Below, one piece after another: positions 1-8,653 of a DNA stretch of 23,414 nucleotides; the first letter of the stretch is position 1; every line of letters starts with the position of its first letter. Position numbers and translations under genes: made by a program. Origin of the DNA: JBNKFQ01 sp050289385 (GTDB taxonomy: Bacteria > Pseudomonadota > Gammaproteobacteria > Pseudomonadales > Porticoccaceae); assembly GCA_050289385.1 (NCBI GenBank), contig JBNKFQ010000077.1, positions 1-23,414 of the forward strand. The letters are read 5' to 3'. Under the pieces are notes generated by a model. That model had not been told where the DNA came from. It worked only from the letters and a program-made list of their open reading frames with translations, and made no database searches.

Positions 1-136
<136 letters not shown>

Positions 137-1477
137 TTACAGTCCAAGCTTCTTCTCAAGGTAGTGAATGTTCACACCACCAGCCCGAAACTGCGCGTCA
201 TTGACCAGACGTTTCTGCAAAGGCGTGTTTGTTTTTATGCCTTCAATAACAAGCTCGTCCAGCGCATTATTCATTCGCGCCAAAGCGTTGTTGCGGTCCT
301 TGCCGTAGCTGATGACCTTGGCAATCAGGGAGTCGTAATACGGTGGCACCTTATAGCCAGTGTACAAGTGAGAATCGACGCGCACACCAAATCCGCCGGG
401 TGCATGGTATGCCGTTACTTGTCCGGGGCTTGGCATAAAGGTAACCGGATCTTCTGCGTTTATCCGGCACTCGAAAGCATGACCGCGAAAAATCACATCC
501 TCCTGTCCAAAGCTCAGTTTTTCGCCGCTGGCAATAGACAACTGCTCTTTCACAATATCGACACCGGTGACCATCTCGGTGACCGGATGTTCCACCTGAA
601 CCCGGGTGTTCATTTCGATAAAGTAGAAACAGCCATTTTCGTAAAGAAATTCGAAAGTGCCAGCTCCCCGGTAGCCAATTTCAATACAGGCATTTACACA
701 GGCCTGGTAAACATCGTTGCGTACATCATCGGGAATTCCCGGTGCGGGAGCTTCTTCCAAAACTTTTTGATGTCGGCGTTGCAGTGAGCAGTCGCGGTCG
801 CCCAGGTGCACGGCATTGCCTTGCCCGTCGGCCAGCACCTGTACCTCTACATGGCGCGGTGTTTCCAGAAATTTTTCCATGTACACGGTGTCGTCGCCGA
901 AAGCTGCACGGGCCTCGGATTTGGTCACCACGATGGCATTGAGCAGGTGTGCTTCGGTGTGAACCACTCGCATACCGCGACCACCCCCACCAGCGGCAGC
1001 CTTGATAATTACCGGATAACCGATATCTTTGGCAATTGCCAGGGTGCGGTCGTTATCGTCGCTCAGTGGCCCATCCGAACCGGGAACCGTCGGAACTCCC
1101 GCCTGCTTCATGGCCTTGATAGCGGAAACTTTATCACCCATCAGGCGAATGGTGTCGGCAGTGGGGCCAATAAAGGTAAAGCCGCTGTTTTCAACCCGTT
1201 CAGCAAAATCGGCGTTTTCTGCCAAAAAGCCGTATCCAGGATGAACGGCGACGGAATCGGTAACTTCCATCGCGCTGATAATGCTGGGTACGTTCAGGTA
1301 GCTTTCTGTAGACGAGTTGGGTCCAATGCACACTGACTCGTCTGCCAGTTTTACGTGTTTGAGGCTGGCATCAGCCGTGGAGTGCACAGCAACGGTGCGG
1401 ATACCGAGTTCTTTGCAAGCACGCAATATGCGCAGGGCGATTTCGCCGCGGTTGGCGATCAGTACTTTTTCCAGCAT
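137..1477 (-). CDS. accC: Biotin carboxylase subunit of acetyl-CoA carboxylase (AccC)
   Basis: AccC carboxylates the biotin carried on BCCP, using ATP and bicarbonate, in the first step of fatty acid synthesis in the cytoplasm. The protein matches the family end to end: N-terminus MLEKVLIANRGEIALRILRA, ATP-grasp glycine loop KAAAGGGGRGMRVV, catalytic segment EMNTRVQVEHPVTE, and C-terminus NIHYLEKKLGL. The start at 1477 gives 446 residues and the usual AccC N-terminus, with a GGA about 9 nt upstream. An in-frame ATG at 1513 would add 12 residues not typical of the family and has no clear ribosome binding site. The gene is last in the aroQ-accB-accC cluster, 49 nt after accB, and its stop codon is followed directly by the heptamer array. 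Confidence 0.97.
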   Translation of the reverse strand: MLEKVLIANRGEIALRILRACKELGIRTVAVHSTADASLKHVKLADESVCIGPNSSTESYLNVPSIISAMEVTDSVAVHPGYGFLAENADFAERVENSGFTFIGPTADTIRLMGDKVSAIKAMKQAGVPTVPGSDGPLSDDNDRTLAIAKDIGYPVIIKAAAGGGGRGMRVVHTEAHLLNAIVVTKSEARAAFGDDTVYMEKFLETPRHVEVQVLADGQGNAVHLGDRDCSLQRRHQKVLEEAPAPGIPDDVRNDVYQACVNACIEIGYRGAGTFEFLYENGCFYFIEMNTRVQVEHPVTEMVTGVDIVKEQLSIASGEKLSFGQEDVIFRGHAFECRINAEDPVTFMPSPGQVTAYHAPGGFGVRVDSHLYTGYKVPPYYDSLIAKVISYGKDRNNALARMNNALDELVIEGIKTNTPLQKRLVNDAQFRAGGVNIHYLEKKLGL

Positions 1478-1526
1478 GGTGTTTTCCGGTGATAATTCCT
1501 GGTTTTGTGTCATCAGGTTTTTGTCA

Positions 1527-1991
1527 TCAGATGATGGTGATCATCGCCTGGTCAAATTCTACGGGTTCACCGTCTTCAACGAGGATCGCACCAACGGTTC
1601 CGGCTTTGTCTGCCTCGATCTGATTCATCATTTTCATTGCTTCAACAATGCATAACGTATCGCCAACCGAAACCTGTTGGCCTACCTCTGCAAAAGGATT
1701 GGCGCCAGGTGAAGAGGCGCGATAGAACGTGCCAACCATGGGCGATTTGACTACATGGCCTTCCACTTCAGGGGGCTCAGTAATTGGTGCGGGGGCGGCA
1801 GTTGCCACCGGTGCTGATGTGGCGGCAGGTGCGGCTGCCGGCGCTGGAGCAGCAGCCACTGCCAGAGGCGCTGCTGGTGCCGGGCTGTTTCGGCTTATGC
1901 GCACGGACTCTTCGCCCTCTTTGATTTCCAGTTCACCGATGTCGGATTCTTCCAGCAGCTCGATCAGTTTTTTTATTTTGCGAATATCCAT
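1527..1991 (-). CDS. accB: Biotin carboxyl carrier protein of acetyl-CoA carboxylase (AccB)
   Basis: This 154-residue protein is the biotin carrier of acetyl-CoA carboxylase. It has a short helical N-terminal segment (MDIRKIKKLIELLEESDIGE), an Ala/Pro-rich linker at about residues 35-75, and a C-terminal biotinyl domain with the modification motif EAMKMMNQI, in which Lys120 is the expected biotinylation site. VKSPMVGTFYRASSPGANPF before it is the usual first strand region of the domain. It lies between aroQ and accC on the same strand, the standard gammaproteobacterial order, so co-transcription with accC is likely. Length is normal for the family. Confidence 0.97.
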   Translation of the reverse strand: MDIRKIKKLIELLEESDIGELEIKEGEESVRISRNSPAPAAPLAVAAAPAPAAAPAATSAPVATAAPAPITEPPEVEGHVVKSPMVGTFYRASSPGANPFAEVGQQVSVGDTLCIVEAMKMMNQIEADKAGTVGAILVEDGEPVEFDQAMITII

Positions 1992-2062
1992 AACATTTCT
2001 CGAAATTGTATTGAGTTCAGGTGGTTGAAAGTTGCATTTTTATATAACAAGTCGCGGCAGTT

Positions 2063-2500
2063 TCAATTAAGGGAGTTGAGTGCAGCACGCAAGGCCATTT
2101 CATAGCCTTGCGGACCGAAGCCGCAGATCACGCCGTTGGCGATATCCGAAAACCATGAATGTTGGCGAAACTCCTCTCGCGAGTACACGTTTGACAGATG
2201 CACCTCTATAAAAGGGATGTTGACAGCCAGTAACGCGTCGCGCAGTGCCACGCTGGAGTGTGTAAAAGCGGCGGGATTGAACAGGATGTAGTTGACACCC
2301 TCGCGGCTGGCGTCATGAATGCGGTCAATCAACTCGTATTCGGCATTGCTTTGAAGTGCCAGCAGATGGTGGCCGTCTTTCAGGCAGATTTCGGTCAACT
2401 TTCGGTTGATGTCTTCCAGTGTTTCTGTTCCGTATATCTCGGGTTCGCGGCTGCCCAGCAGATTGAGGTTTGGTCCGTGTAAAACAAGGATGGTCGCCAT
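2063..2500 (-). CDS. aroQ: 3-dehydroquinate dehydratase, type II
   Basis: It converts 3-dehydroquinate to 3-dehydroshikimate in the shikimate pathway; type II enzymes are small dodecameric proteins. From the start at 2500 the protein has 145 residues, the normal size, and begins MATILVLHGPNLNLLGSREP. Expected active-site residues are visible: Tyr24 in EPEIYG, Asn75 in FNPAAFTH, His81, His101 in EVHLSNVYSREEFR, and Arg112. An in-frame ATG at 2563 would add 21 residues with no family resemblance, so the shorter start is preferred; GGAA lies about 11 nt before it. It is the first gene of the aroQ-accB-accC cluster. Confidence 0.97.
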   Translation of the reverse strand: MATILVLHGPNLNLLGSREPEIYGTETLEDINRKLTEICLKDGHHLLALQSNAEYELIDRIHDASREGVNYILFNPAAFTHSSVALRDALLAVNIPFIEVHLSNVYSREEFRQHSWFSDIANGVICGFGPQGYEMALRAALNSLN

Positions 2501-2861
2501 GATGCTATTCCGTGCTTTATGCAGGTAGCGGGAAGTCTGCAACAAAAGTGGCGGTAAGTCCAACTTTTTGCGATTTTTGCTTGTTTCGCTGCCAATCGCA
2601 GCAAGATGTGCGAATAAGCCGACAAGAAGTGATGAGTAGAAACTGCAAACCTGGCCAGATCGAGTCGAAATTGCCGCTTTTCGACCGCTTTGATGGTGTT
2701 TTCTTGAAACTTCGGCGAAAAATCCATTTATTGTCGCGAAAATCTTTTAATTTCTGTGTTTATGGAGATTTTTAGCATGTGGGGCATGGGTGTGGGCCAG
2801 ATTCGTGGTGTCGAGAATGAGCGAATTGGTCAACACAGCGAAAAGTTGTCTATACAAAGTG

Positions 2862-2897
2862 TTGTGTTAACCGGCAAGGATAGCCGGTATGACACAA
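2862..2897. promoter_or_regulatory. Inverted repeat upstream of the PCu(A)C gene
   Basis: The left arm TTGTGTTAACCGGC and the right arm GCCGGTATGACACAA are complementary apart from one extra base and one mismatch in the middle, around a 7-nt AAGGATA loop. It could form an RNA hairpin or serve as a protein-binding dyad. It has no T-run, so a plain terminator is unlikely. It lies about 90 nt before the copper chaperone start. The regulator is unknown. Confidence 0.4.
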
Positions 2898-2932
2898 TGA
2901 TCAAAAAAGTCATTTAGTATTTGCTTTGAGAG

Positions 2933-2959
2933 TTGAGAGAGTAGCGAACGTGTTATAGT
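2933..2959 (+). promoter_or_regulatory. Possible sigma70 promoter for the PCu(A)C gene
   Basis: TTGAGA at 2933-2938 and TATAGT at 2954-2959 resemble -35 and -10 boxes, but the spacer is only 15 bp, so the call is tentative. A start of transcription near 2966 would leave a leader of about 23 nt. Confidence 0.3.
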
Positions 2960-2988
2960 CGTGCTGGTTTGGCGGGGATCAGGTTCCA

Positions 2989-3417
2989 ATGATTAAAACA
3001 GCAATATCCTTCATTTTATTTTTTGCAGGTATCGCAGTTTCAGCTCAGGAAATTGACATTAAAGTGGAGAGTGCGTTTGTGCGTGGCATGCCTCCTGGTC
3101 GTACTGTCACTGCAGCATTTTTTAATGTTATCAACCGGGGCACAACAGAGTGCATACTGAACGGCATCGAGACACCGGTTGCAGAACGCGCGGAAATTCA
3201 CAGCCATCTCCATGAAAACGGCGTGATGAAGATGCGACAGATCGACAGTGTCGAAATACCTGCCGGCGAGACCGCAAACTTTAAGCCGGGTGGCTTGCAC
3301 ATTATGTTGTTTGGTGTGCAGCCTCTGGCCGATGATACAAGTGTGGCGTTAACTCTGGAATTTGAAAATTGCGGCAGCTTGCCGGTACAAGCCAGAGTGC
3401 GGAGTGTTCGCGACTGA
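2989..3417 (+). CDS. Periplasmic copper chaperone, PCu(A)C (DUF461) family
   Basis: This 142-residue protein has a signal peptide at about residues 1-19 (MIKTAISFILFFAGIAVSAQ), so it should be periplasmic. The family delivers Cu(I), mainly to the CuA centre of cytochrome oxidase. The fold's motif region is clear: AEIHSHLHENGVMKMRQ followed by FKPGGLHIMLFG, with candidate ligands His71, Met80, Met82, His104 and Met106. The usual Met two residues after the first His is replaced (HSH instead of H-x-M), so His73 or His75 may act as ligand instead. No SCO1, oxidase or copper-efflux gene is adjacent, so the partner is not shown by context. It seems to be a single gene followed by short tandem repeats. 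Confidence 0.88.
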   Translation: MIKTAISFILFFAGIAVSAQEIDIKVESAFVRGMPPGRTVTAAFFNVINRGTTECILNGIETPVAERAEIHSHLHENGVMKMRQIDSVEIPAGETANFKPGGLHIMLFGVQPLADDTSVALTLEFENCGSLPVQARVRSVRD

Positions 3418-3422
3418 CCATT

Positions 3423-3514
3423 CTTATATAAGAGAATATAAGAGAATATAAGAGAATATGGATATTTTGCGGCGGAACACTTTGACCAATACTTTGACCA
3501 ACAGTTTGACCAAA
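3423..3514. repeat. Two short direct-repeat blocks: 10-nt AGAGAATATA x3 and 12-nt ACTTTGACCAAY x3
   Basis: At 3431-3460 AGAGAATATA is repeated three times (last base varies), preceded by the perfect palindrome CTTATATAAG at 3423-3432. At 3479-3514 three 12-mers follow: ACTTTGACCAAT, ACTTTGACCAAC and AGTTTGACCAAA. Periods of 10 and 12 nt put each copy about one DNA turn apart, as in operator arrays. The block lies just before the ribosome binding site of the DUF2333 gene. Function is not known. Confidence 0.85.
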
Positions 3515-3536
3515 ACAACAGCAAGAGGGTAAACAC

Positions 3537-4643
3537 GTGAGTTTTTCCAGTTGGCGAGCAGGCTGGAAACGAAGGGACCCGGATGCCGGAGCCCCCGATG
3601 AGCCATATTCTTCGGCGCGGAAATCTTCGAGCGGGTTTTCGACAGATGGATTGTCTGAAGACAAGTCGTCTGTGCGGCGTTTGGTGCTGCTGTTGTTGGC
3701 GGTGTTGCTAGTGGTTCTCCTGGTGGTGGCCTGGCTCTGGAGTCGTGAACCGGACCAGTTTGATGTTGTCGCCAACGCTCAGCAGAGGGTCGGCGACGGT
3801 GAACTGGCGATTGGCGCGACCACCACCGCTACCTTGCTGGGAGTGGCGGAAACCCTTCTCGAAAAACCCGGTGGACTGTTGAGTAACGATGTTGTTCCAC
3901 CGGGTGTATGGCTCGACAATATCCCGGCCTGGGAATTTGGCGTCATTACCCAGGTGCGCGAACTGAGCAAGGCCATGCATGAAGCCTTCAGTCGTTCGCA
4001 GTCTCAATCTACGGAAGATCCCGATTTGGCGTTGGCCAAGTCGCGTTTTAATTACGATCACAACAAATGGCTGTTGCCGGCATCGGAGTCTGAATACCGC
4101 GACGGTATTCGATATCTGCAGGCTTACCTTGAGCGCCTGACTGATGTTGATGAATACAACGCCCAGTTTTACGCACGCGCAGATAATCTCAATTACTGGT
4201 TGCGAGTTGTCGAGAGCAACCTGGGCAGTTTGTCACAACGGTTAAGCGCCAGTGTTGGTCAGCGCCGGTTGAACATTGATCTGGCTGGCGATACGGCGGC
4301 CAGACAGTCAACCCCGGCACCTAATGAGATTGAAGTTAAAACGCCCTGGTACAAAGTGGACGATGTTTTTTACGAAGCGCGTGGCAGTACCTGGGCCCTG
4401 ATGCAATTCCTCAAAGCGGTTGAAGTGGATTTTGAGCAAGTGCTGCGCAAAAAAAATGCACAGGTTAGCTTGCGACAAATTATCCGTGAACTGGAAGCAT
4501 CACAAGAACCGGTTTACAGCCCGGTAATTTTAAATGGCAGTGGTTTTGGTGTGCTTGCCAACCATTCTTTGGTAATGGCTTCATATATAAGCCGGGCGAA
4601 TGCCGCTTTGATAAATTTACGTGAGCTTTTGGCTCAAGGTTAG
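3537..4643 (+). CDS. DUF2333 family inner-membrane protein
   Basis: The 368-residue protein starts at a GTG with a good Shine-Dalgarno (AGAGGG, 7 nt upstream). Residues 1-45 are polar and Ser/Asp-rich, and a strong single membrane helix follows at about 47-68 (VRRLVLLLLAVLLVVLLVVA). The rest is soluble and probably periplasmic. The C-terminal part, with WYKVDDVFYEARGSTWALMQ and the later SPVILNGSGFGVLANHS, is characteristic of the DUF2333 family, which is conserved in gammaproteobacteria and has no defined biochemical function that I know of. The PAS-GGDEF-EAL gene starts 63 nt downstream on the same strand, so the two may be co-transcribed. Confidence 0.85.
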   Translation: MSFSSWRAGWKRRDPDAGAPDEPYSSARKSSSGFSTDGLSEDKSSVRRLVLLLLAVLLVVLLVVAWLWSREPDQFDVVANAQQRVGDGELAIGATTTATLLGVAETLLEKPGGLLSNDVVPPGVWLDNIPAWEFGVITQVRELSKAMHEAFSRSQSQSTEDPDLALAKSRFNYDHNKWLLPASESEYRDGIRYLQAYLERLTDVDEYNAQFYARADNLNYWLRVVESNLGSLSQRLSASVGQRRLNIDLAGDTAARQSTPAPNEIEVKTPWYKVDDVFYEARGSTWALMQFLKAVEVDFEQVLRKKNAQVSLRQIIRELEASQEPVYSPVILNGSGFGVLANHSLVMASYISRANAALINLRELLAQG

Positions 4644-4706
4644 GGTCTGTTGACACGCTGTCTTCAGACTTTGTGAAAAAGAGCTCCTTAATGGTGAGAA
4701 TACCAG

Positions 4707-7229
4707 GTGAATGGAACTCCGGTTTTTGATGCAAGTCTGAGAAGCGATCTGGCGCTGAAGGCGTTGGCGAGCCAGCCCCTTGGAATAGCGATTATTGGTC
4801 GCGACTATCGAGTGCAGTTCTGGAACGACTGGATGGCGCAGTGGAGTGGCCTGTCTTCGTCGCAAATGATGGGTCGTCCGCTCGACAGTTTGTTTCCGGA
4901 TCTTGCCGGCAGTGAGATGTCTTCGGCAATAGCTGATGTATTGCTGGACGGCAGCAATATTTGTTGGTCGCAGACCGTAGACCCCGAACGTCTTGACCGG
5001 ATAGAGCGGGCCATGACTCGTGGTGATCGGGAGTTGCCGTTGCATCGCATGCAGTTGAGTGCCATTGAGCTGGATGGTGCAAGTTACTGTCTGTTGCAAA
5101 TAGACGAAGCACCCTACGATCCGGTAGCACTGTCCGATCGCAAACAACGTGCGCCCGACTGCAGTCGGGGAATGTACCCTGCTTATATTGAGACGGACTG
5201 GCTGGCAGTACTGACACTGGATGCATTGGGTTATATTCAGGACTTGAATGCCGTGGCCGAAAATCTGTTCGGTTACAGCCGGGACCAGCTACTGGATGCT
5301 CCCGTGCGACTGTTGTTTCCGGAATTCGAGAATTTGCCAGAAGGTGATCTCAAAAATCACATTGAATCGCTGGTGCGCGAGCAGCCTGGCGGTCTGATAG
5401 AGGCAGCGACAGCAGACGGGGTTTCGCTGCATATGGAGATGCAGGTATTTCGTTCCGTTGGTAACTCTGGCAGTTTTGTACTCTGTTGTAGTGACTCGTC
5501 AGCACTCAGTTCTGCTGAGGAAACCCTGTTTCGTCAGCGCGAGCTGTTCAGCGCGGTTTATGAGCAAGTGGCCGACGGCATCATGTTGGCCGACGATCAG
5601 GGTTTAATAGAGCATATCAATCCAGTTGGTCTCAAGTTGCTGCAAGTAACAGAGGCGTCTGTGGTTGGCAAGCTGGCCCAGGAGATATTGACCTTTGCCA
5701 GCGCAGATGGCGACCGGTTACCTTGTATCGCCAACGAAGCACTGACCCGGGGCACGGCAGTTACTTTGCCGGAGTCGGCACAGCTGGTATTGGACGGAAG
5801 CGACCCGGTGCCGACGATGGCGACGGCGACTCCCTTGCGCAATCGTGAAAATGAACTGGCTGGTGTGGTCATTGTGTTTCGCGCTGCCAGTGAGGCGCGG
5901 CGGGTGTCGAGTCGGCTGGCCTGGCAATCCCTGCACGACCCTCTTACGCAACTGGCCAATCGCCGTCACCTGGAAAGCGAACTGGTGCGCGCCATAGAAG
6001 ACGCCCATGCCAACAACAAAACTCACACACTGCTTTATATTGATCTCTACAATTTCTCGGTGATTAACGACACATGTGGTCACACCGCGGGTGACGAACT
6101 GCTGCGTCAGTTTGCGCGGCTGTTAAGCCGACAAGTGGGTGCCGATGATCTGGTGGCCCGTCTTGGGAACGACGAATTTGCCGTGCTGGTAAAAAATCGC
6201 CCGGTCGAAGAAAGTCGCGCACTGGCCGATGAATTATTGTGGCAGATCAAGGCGTTCAGTTTTCCCTGGGGAGAGCGCCGCCTGAAGATCGGTGCCAGTA
6301 TTGGTGCCAAAGTAATTGATAATAAAACCGAGTCGGAAATTGATGTGCTGGTGGGGGCCGGTTCCTCCTGTGCAATGGCGCGCGAAGCGGGCCGAAATCG
6401 TGTGCATTTTGAGTATCGCAGCAAGGAAGTCGCCCAGCGGCAAAACCTTGCAGAGTGGATTCCCCGTATTACAGAAGCGCTGGAAGAGGATCGATTTATT
6501 CTGTATTGCCAGCCGATTGTCCCGGCGGCAAAAACAACCATGAGTGATTCTGATACGCGCCACTATGAACTTCTGGTGCGTATGGTAGACAGGGATGGCA
6601 AGCTGATTGCCCCGGGCAAATTTATTCCGGCCGCTGAGTACTATGGTCTGATTGACGACCTGGACCGCTGGACACTTAAAAAAGTCATCAAGTTTCTGAG
6701 CGACAATCAGCAGCGAAAAGGCAGTCGTCAGTTGCGTTTTTCAGTAAACCTGTCGGGTCATACGGTCGGGGACGAAGCCTTCAAGGAGTATGTACTGCGC
6801 AAATTCAGGGAAACCGGTATTGACCCCCGGCAGTTGCAGTTTGAAATTACCGAAACTGCGGCGGTGCGCAACTTTGATCGCGCCATGGACCTGATTCACG
6901 CACTGAAAGCGAAAGGTTGTTACTTCTCACTCGATGACTTCGGTAGCGGTCTGTCATCATTTGCCTATCTCAAGCAGCTGCCAGTGGATTTTCTGAAAAT
7001 TGATGGCAGTTTTGTCCGTAATATGGAGCTGAATGATATCGACTACTCAATGATCAGCACCATCAACCACCTGGGCCACATTATGGGGATCCGCACTGTG
7101 GCAGAATGCGTCGAAAACGACACCCAGTTGGCGATGTTGCGCGAGATTGGCCTCGATTATATTCAGGGGTATGCGGTTGCCAAACCCAAACCGCTTCACG
7201 AGTTATCTTGCGGGGTTGTTGAGGAGTAG
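4707..7229 (+). CDS. PAS-PAS-PAS-GGDEF-EAL protein, predicted c-di-GMP phosphodiesterase
   Basis: This 840-residue protein is predicted to be cytosolic, with no membrane helices. It has three PAS-like domains (about 15-135, 160-265, 278-395), a GGDEF domain (about 405-570) and an EAL domain (about 585-830). The cyclase signature reads GNDEF (487-491) instead of GG[D/E]EF, and the RxxD product-inhibition site is missing, so cyclase activity is doubtful. The EAL domain looks complete: ELLVR at 621-625, Asn681 in SVNLSG, EITET at 713-717, DDFGSG at 743-748, Lys764 in LKIDGS, Glu800 in VAECVE and Gln820. The best reading is a sensor phosphodiesterase with a degenerate GGDEF that may bind GTP. The start is GTG at 4707; an in-frame stop at 4695 rules out a longer form. 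Confidence 0.92.
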   Translation: MNGTPVFDASLRSDLALKALASQPLGIAIIGRDYRVQFWNDWMAQWSGLSSSQMMGRPLDSLFPDLAGSEMSSAIADVLLDGSNICWSQTVDPERLDRIERAMTRGDRELPLHRMQLSAIELDGASYCLLQIDEAPYDPVALSDRKQRAPDCSRGMYPAYIETDWLAVLTLDALGYIQDLNAVAENLFGYSRDQLLDAPVRLLFPEFENLPEGDLKNHIESLVREQPGGLIEAATADGVSLHMEMQVFRSVGNSGSFVLCCSDSSALSSAEETLFRQRELFSAVYEQVADGIMLADDQGLIEHINPVGLKLLQVTEASVVGKLAQEILTFASADGDRLPCIANEALTRGTAVTLPESAQLVLDGSDPVPTMATATPLRNRENELAGVVIVFRAASEARRVSSRLAWQSLHDPLTQLANRRHLESELVRAIEDAHANNKTHTLLYIDLYNFSVINDTCGHTAGDELLRQFARLLSRQVGADDLVARLGNDEFAVLVKNRPVEESRALADELLWQIKAFSFPWGERRLKIGASIGAKVIDNKTESEIDVLVGAGSSCAMAREAGRNRVHFEYRSKEVAQRQNLAEWIPRITEALEEDRFILYCQPIVPAAKTTMSDSDTRHYELLVRMVDRDGKLIAPGKFIPAAEYYGLIDDLDRWTLKKVIKFLSDNQQRKGSRQLRFSVNLSGHTVGDEAFKEYVLRKFRETGIDPRQLQFEITETAAVRNFDRAMDLIHALKAKGCYFSLDDFGSGLSSFAYLKQLPVDFLKIDGSFVRNMELNDIDYSMISTINHLGHIMGIRTVAECVENDTQLAMLREIGLDYIQGYAVAKPKPLHELSCGVVEE

Positions 7230-7246
7230 GTTATTTGCGGGAGAGT

Positions 7247-7484
<238 letters not shown>

Positions 7485-7490
<6 letters not shown>

Positions 7491-8480
7491 ATCAGCCGCA
7501 TCCAGAATTTCCCGATGCTGCTCCGGTTGCAGGCGCGGACCAAACTGGCTGACCACCACTGCCGCCCCTCGACATGCCAGGCGCCCGGCACAGGCGTAAT
7601 CATGGCCCTGACTCAGCGCATACAAAAAGGCTCCGGCAAACATGTCGCCTGCCCCGTTGGTGTCAACAGCCGAAACCTTGACGGGTTCAATCCGATGCAA
7701 TTCCGCGCCGTCAAACACCAGCGCGCCGTCTGCACCCAGAGTAATAACAAAGGTGCGGGCTGTGTCAGTTAATATCCTCGCAGCGGCGCTTATCTCTTTG
7801 GTGTTTGTCCAGCCCAGCGCTTCTGCCTTGTTGCAAAAAAGCAAATCCACTTTTTCGCCAATCATTTCCTGCAGTCCGTCGCGAAAAAATTGCACCATGC
7901 TCGGGTCAGATAAACTGAGCGCCGTTTTTACGCCGGCCTGTTCTGCTATTTTTCGTGCCGCTACTGCAGCTGGTCGACCCGTGTCAGATGTCGCAAGATA
8001 GCCTTCTATATACAGGTAATCTGAATTACGGATGGCTTCCGGGTGCAAGTTGTCTACCGAGACTGTTGCGCTGATACCGAGAAAGGTATTCATTGAACGT
8101 TCTGCATCGGGTGTGATCAATACCAGGCATTTGCCGGTTACACCTTCTGGCAGCTCTCCGTTTTTGTGATAGCCGACGCCAGCGTTTTCCAGATCTTCGA
8201 GATAAAAACGGCCGTTATCATCGTTGGCCACCTTGCAGGTGTAAAACGCATTGGCGCCAAAATAGCTTGCCGCAATAACCGTGTTGGCTGCCGAACCGCC
8301 ACTGGCGCGACGCGATGCCACCAGATGCCCGGAAAGGTGTTCAATCAGTTCGTTTTGGCGTTTTTCATCCACCAGGGTCATTAAACCCTTTTCGACGTTG
8401 AGCGCGTCAAGATCATTGTTTTCGACTTCAATTTCAGTGTCCACCAGCGCAGCGCCGATGCCGTATATGTGGTATTTCAT
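7485..8480 (-). CDS. PfkB-family carbohydrate/nucleoside kinase, adenosine kinase-like
   Basis: This 331-residue kinase belongs to the PfkB (ribokinase) superfamily. It has the N-terminal GGSAANT motif (61-67) and the C-terminal signature DTNGAGDMFAGAF, with Asp279 as the expected catalytic base and the glycine turn as anion hole. Overall it resembles proteins annotated as adenosine kinase (ATP plus adenosine to AMP) in marine gammaproteobacteria, but the substrate cannot be proved from sequence. The start has AAGGA about 7 nt upstream. The final Val codon and the stop lie in a variant heptamer repeat unit, so the extreme C-terminus may have been changed by the repeat element. It is apparently monocistronic, with repeat elements on both sides. 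Confidence 0.88.
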
Positions 8481-8512
8481 GGTGTTCCTTTTTGGAAAAT
8501 GGTCGAGTCAGG

Positions 8513-8616
8513 GTTGTTCGATGTTCGATGTTCGATGTTGGATGAAAAACCCTGGAGTCGAGCAACAGGCCCTGACCTGGTTTGCGTCGAACGTCGAACA
8601 TCGAACGTCCAACAAC
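8513..8616. repeat. Compact heptamer element: 32-nt inverted arms around a 40-nt loop
   Basis: The left arm (8513-8544) is made of GTTGTTCGATGTTCGATG-like units and the right arm (8585-8616) is its inverted copy, matching at 27 of 32 positions. Several mismatches would be G-U pairs in RNA. The inner bases AAACC and GGTTT can extend the stem. It lies between the kinase start and the end of the second ABC permease gene, so a transcript from either could fold it. No convincing target duplication was seen. Confidence 0.88.
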
Positions 8617-8653
8617 TCAACAAAATGCACACGATAAAGCTGTTGTAACATCT

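Larger units (their letters stand above)
2501..2988. other. Divergent intergenic region between aroQ and the copper chaperone gene
   Basis: About 490 nt separate two divergently transcribed genes. Open frames here (for example 2512-2775 plus) resemble no family and have no good ribosome binding site, so the region is read as non-coding. It holds a dyad at 2862-2897, a TTGGTCAA palindrome at 2826-2833, and a weak promoter candidate near 2933-2959. The aroQ promoter should also lie here, but no clear -35/-10 pair was found for it. Confidence 0.6.

Noticed and set aside
164..787. Long plus-strand open frame opposite accC
   Set aside because: It lies opposite a certain gene and its translation resembles no family; shadow frame.
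4650..4655. Consensus -35 TTGACA before the GGDEF/EAL gene
   Set aside because: No acceptable -10 box at 15-19 bp spacing (GTGAAA is found); not called as a promoter.
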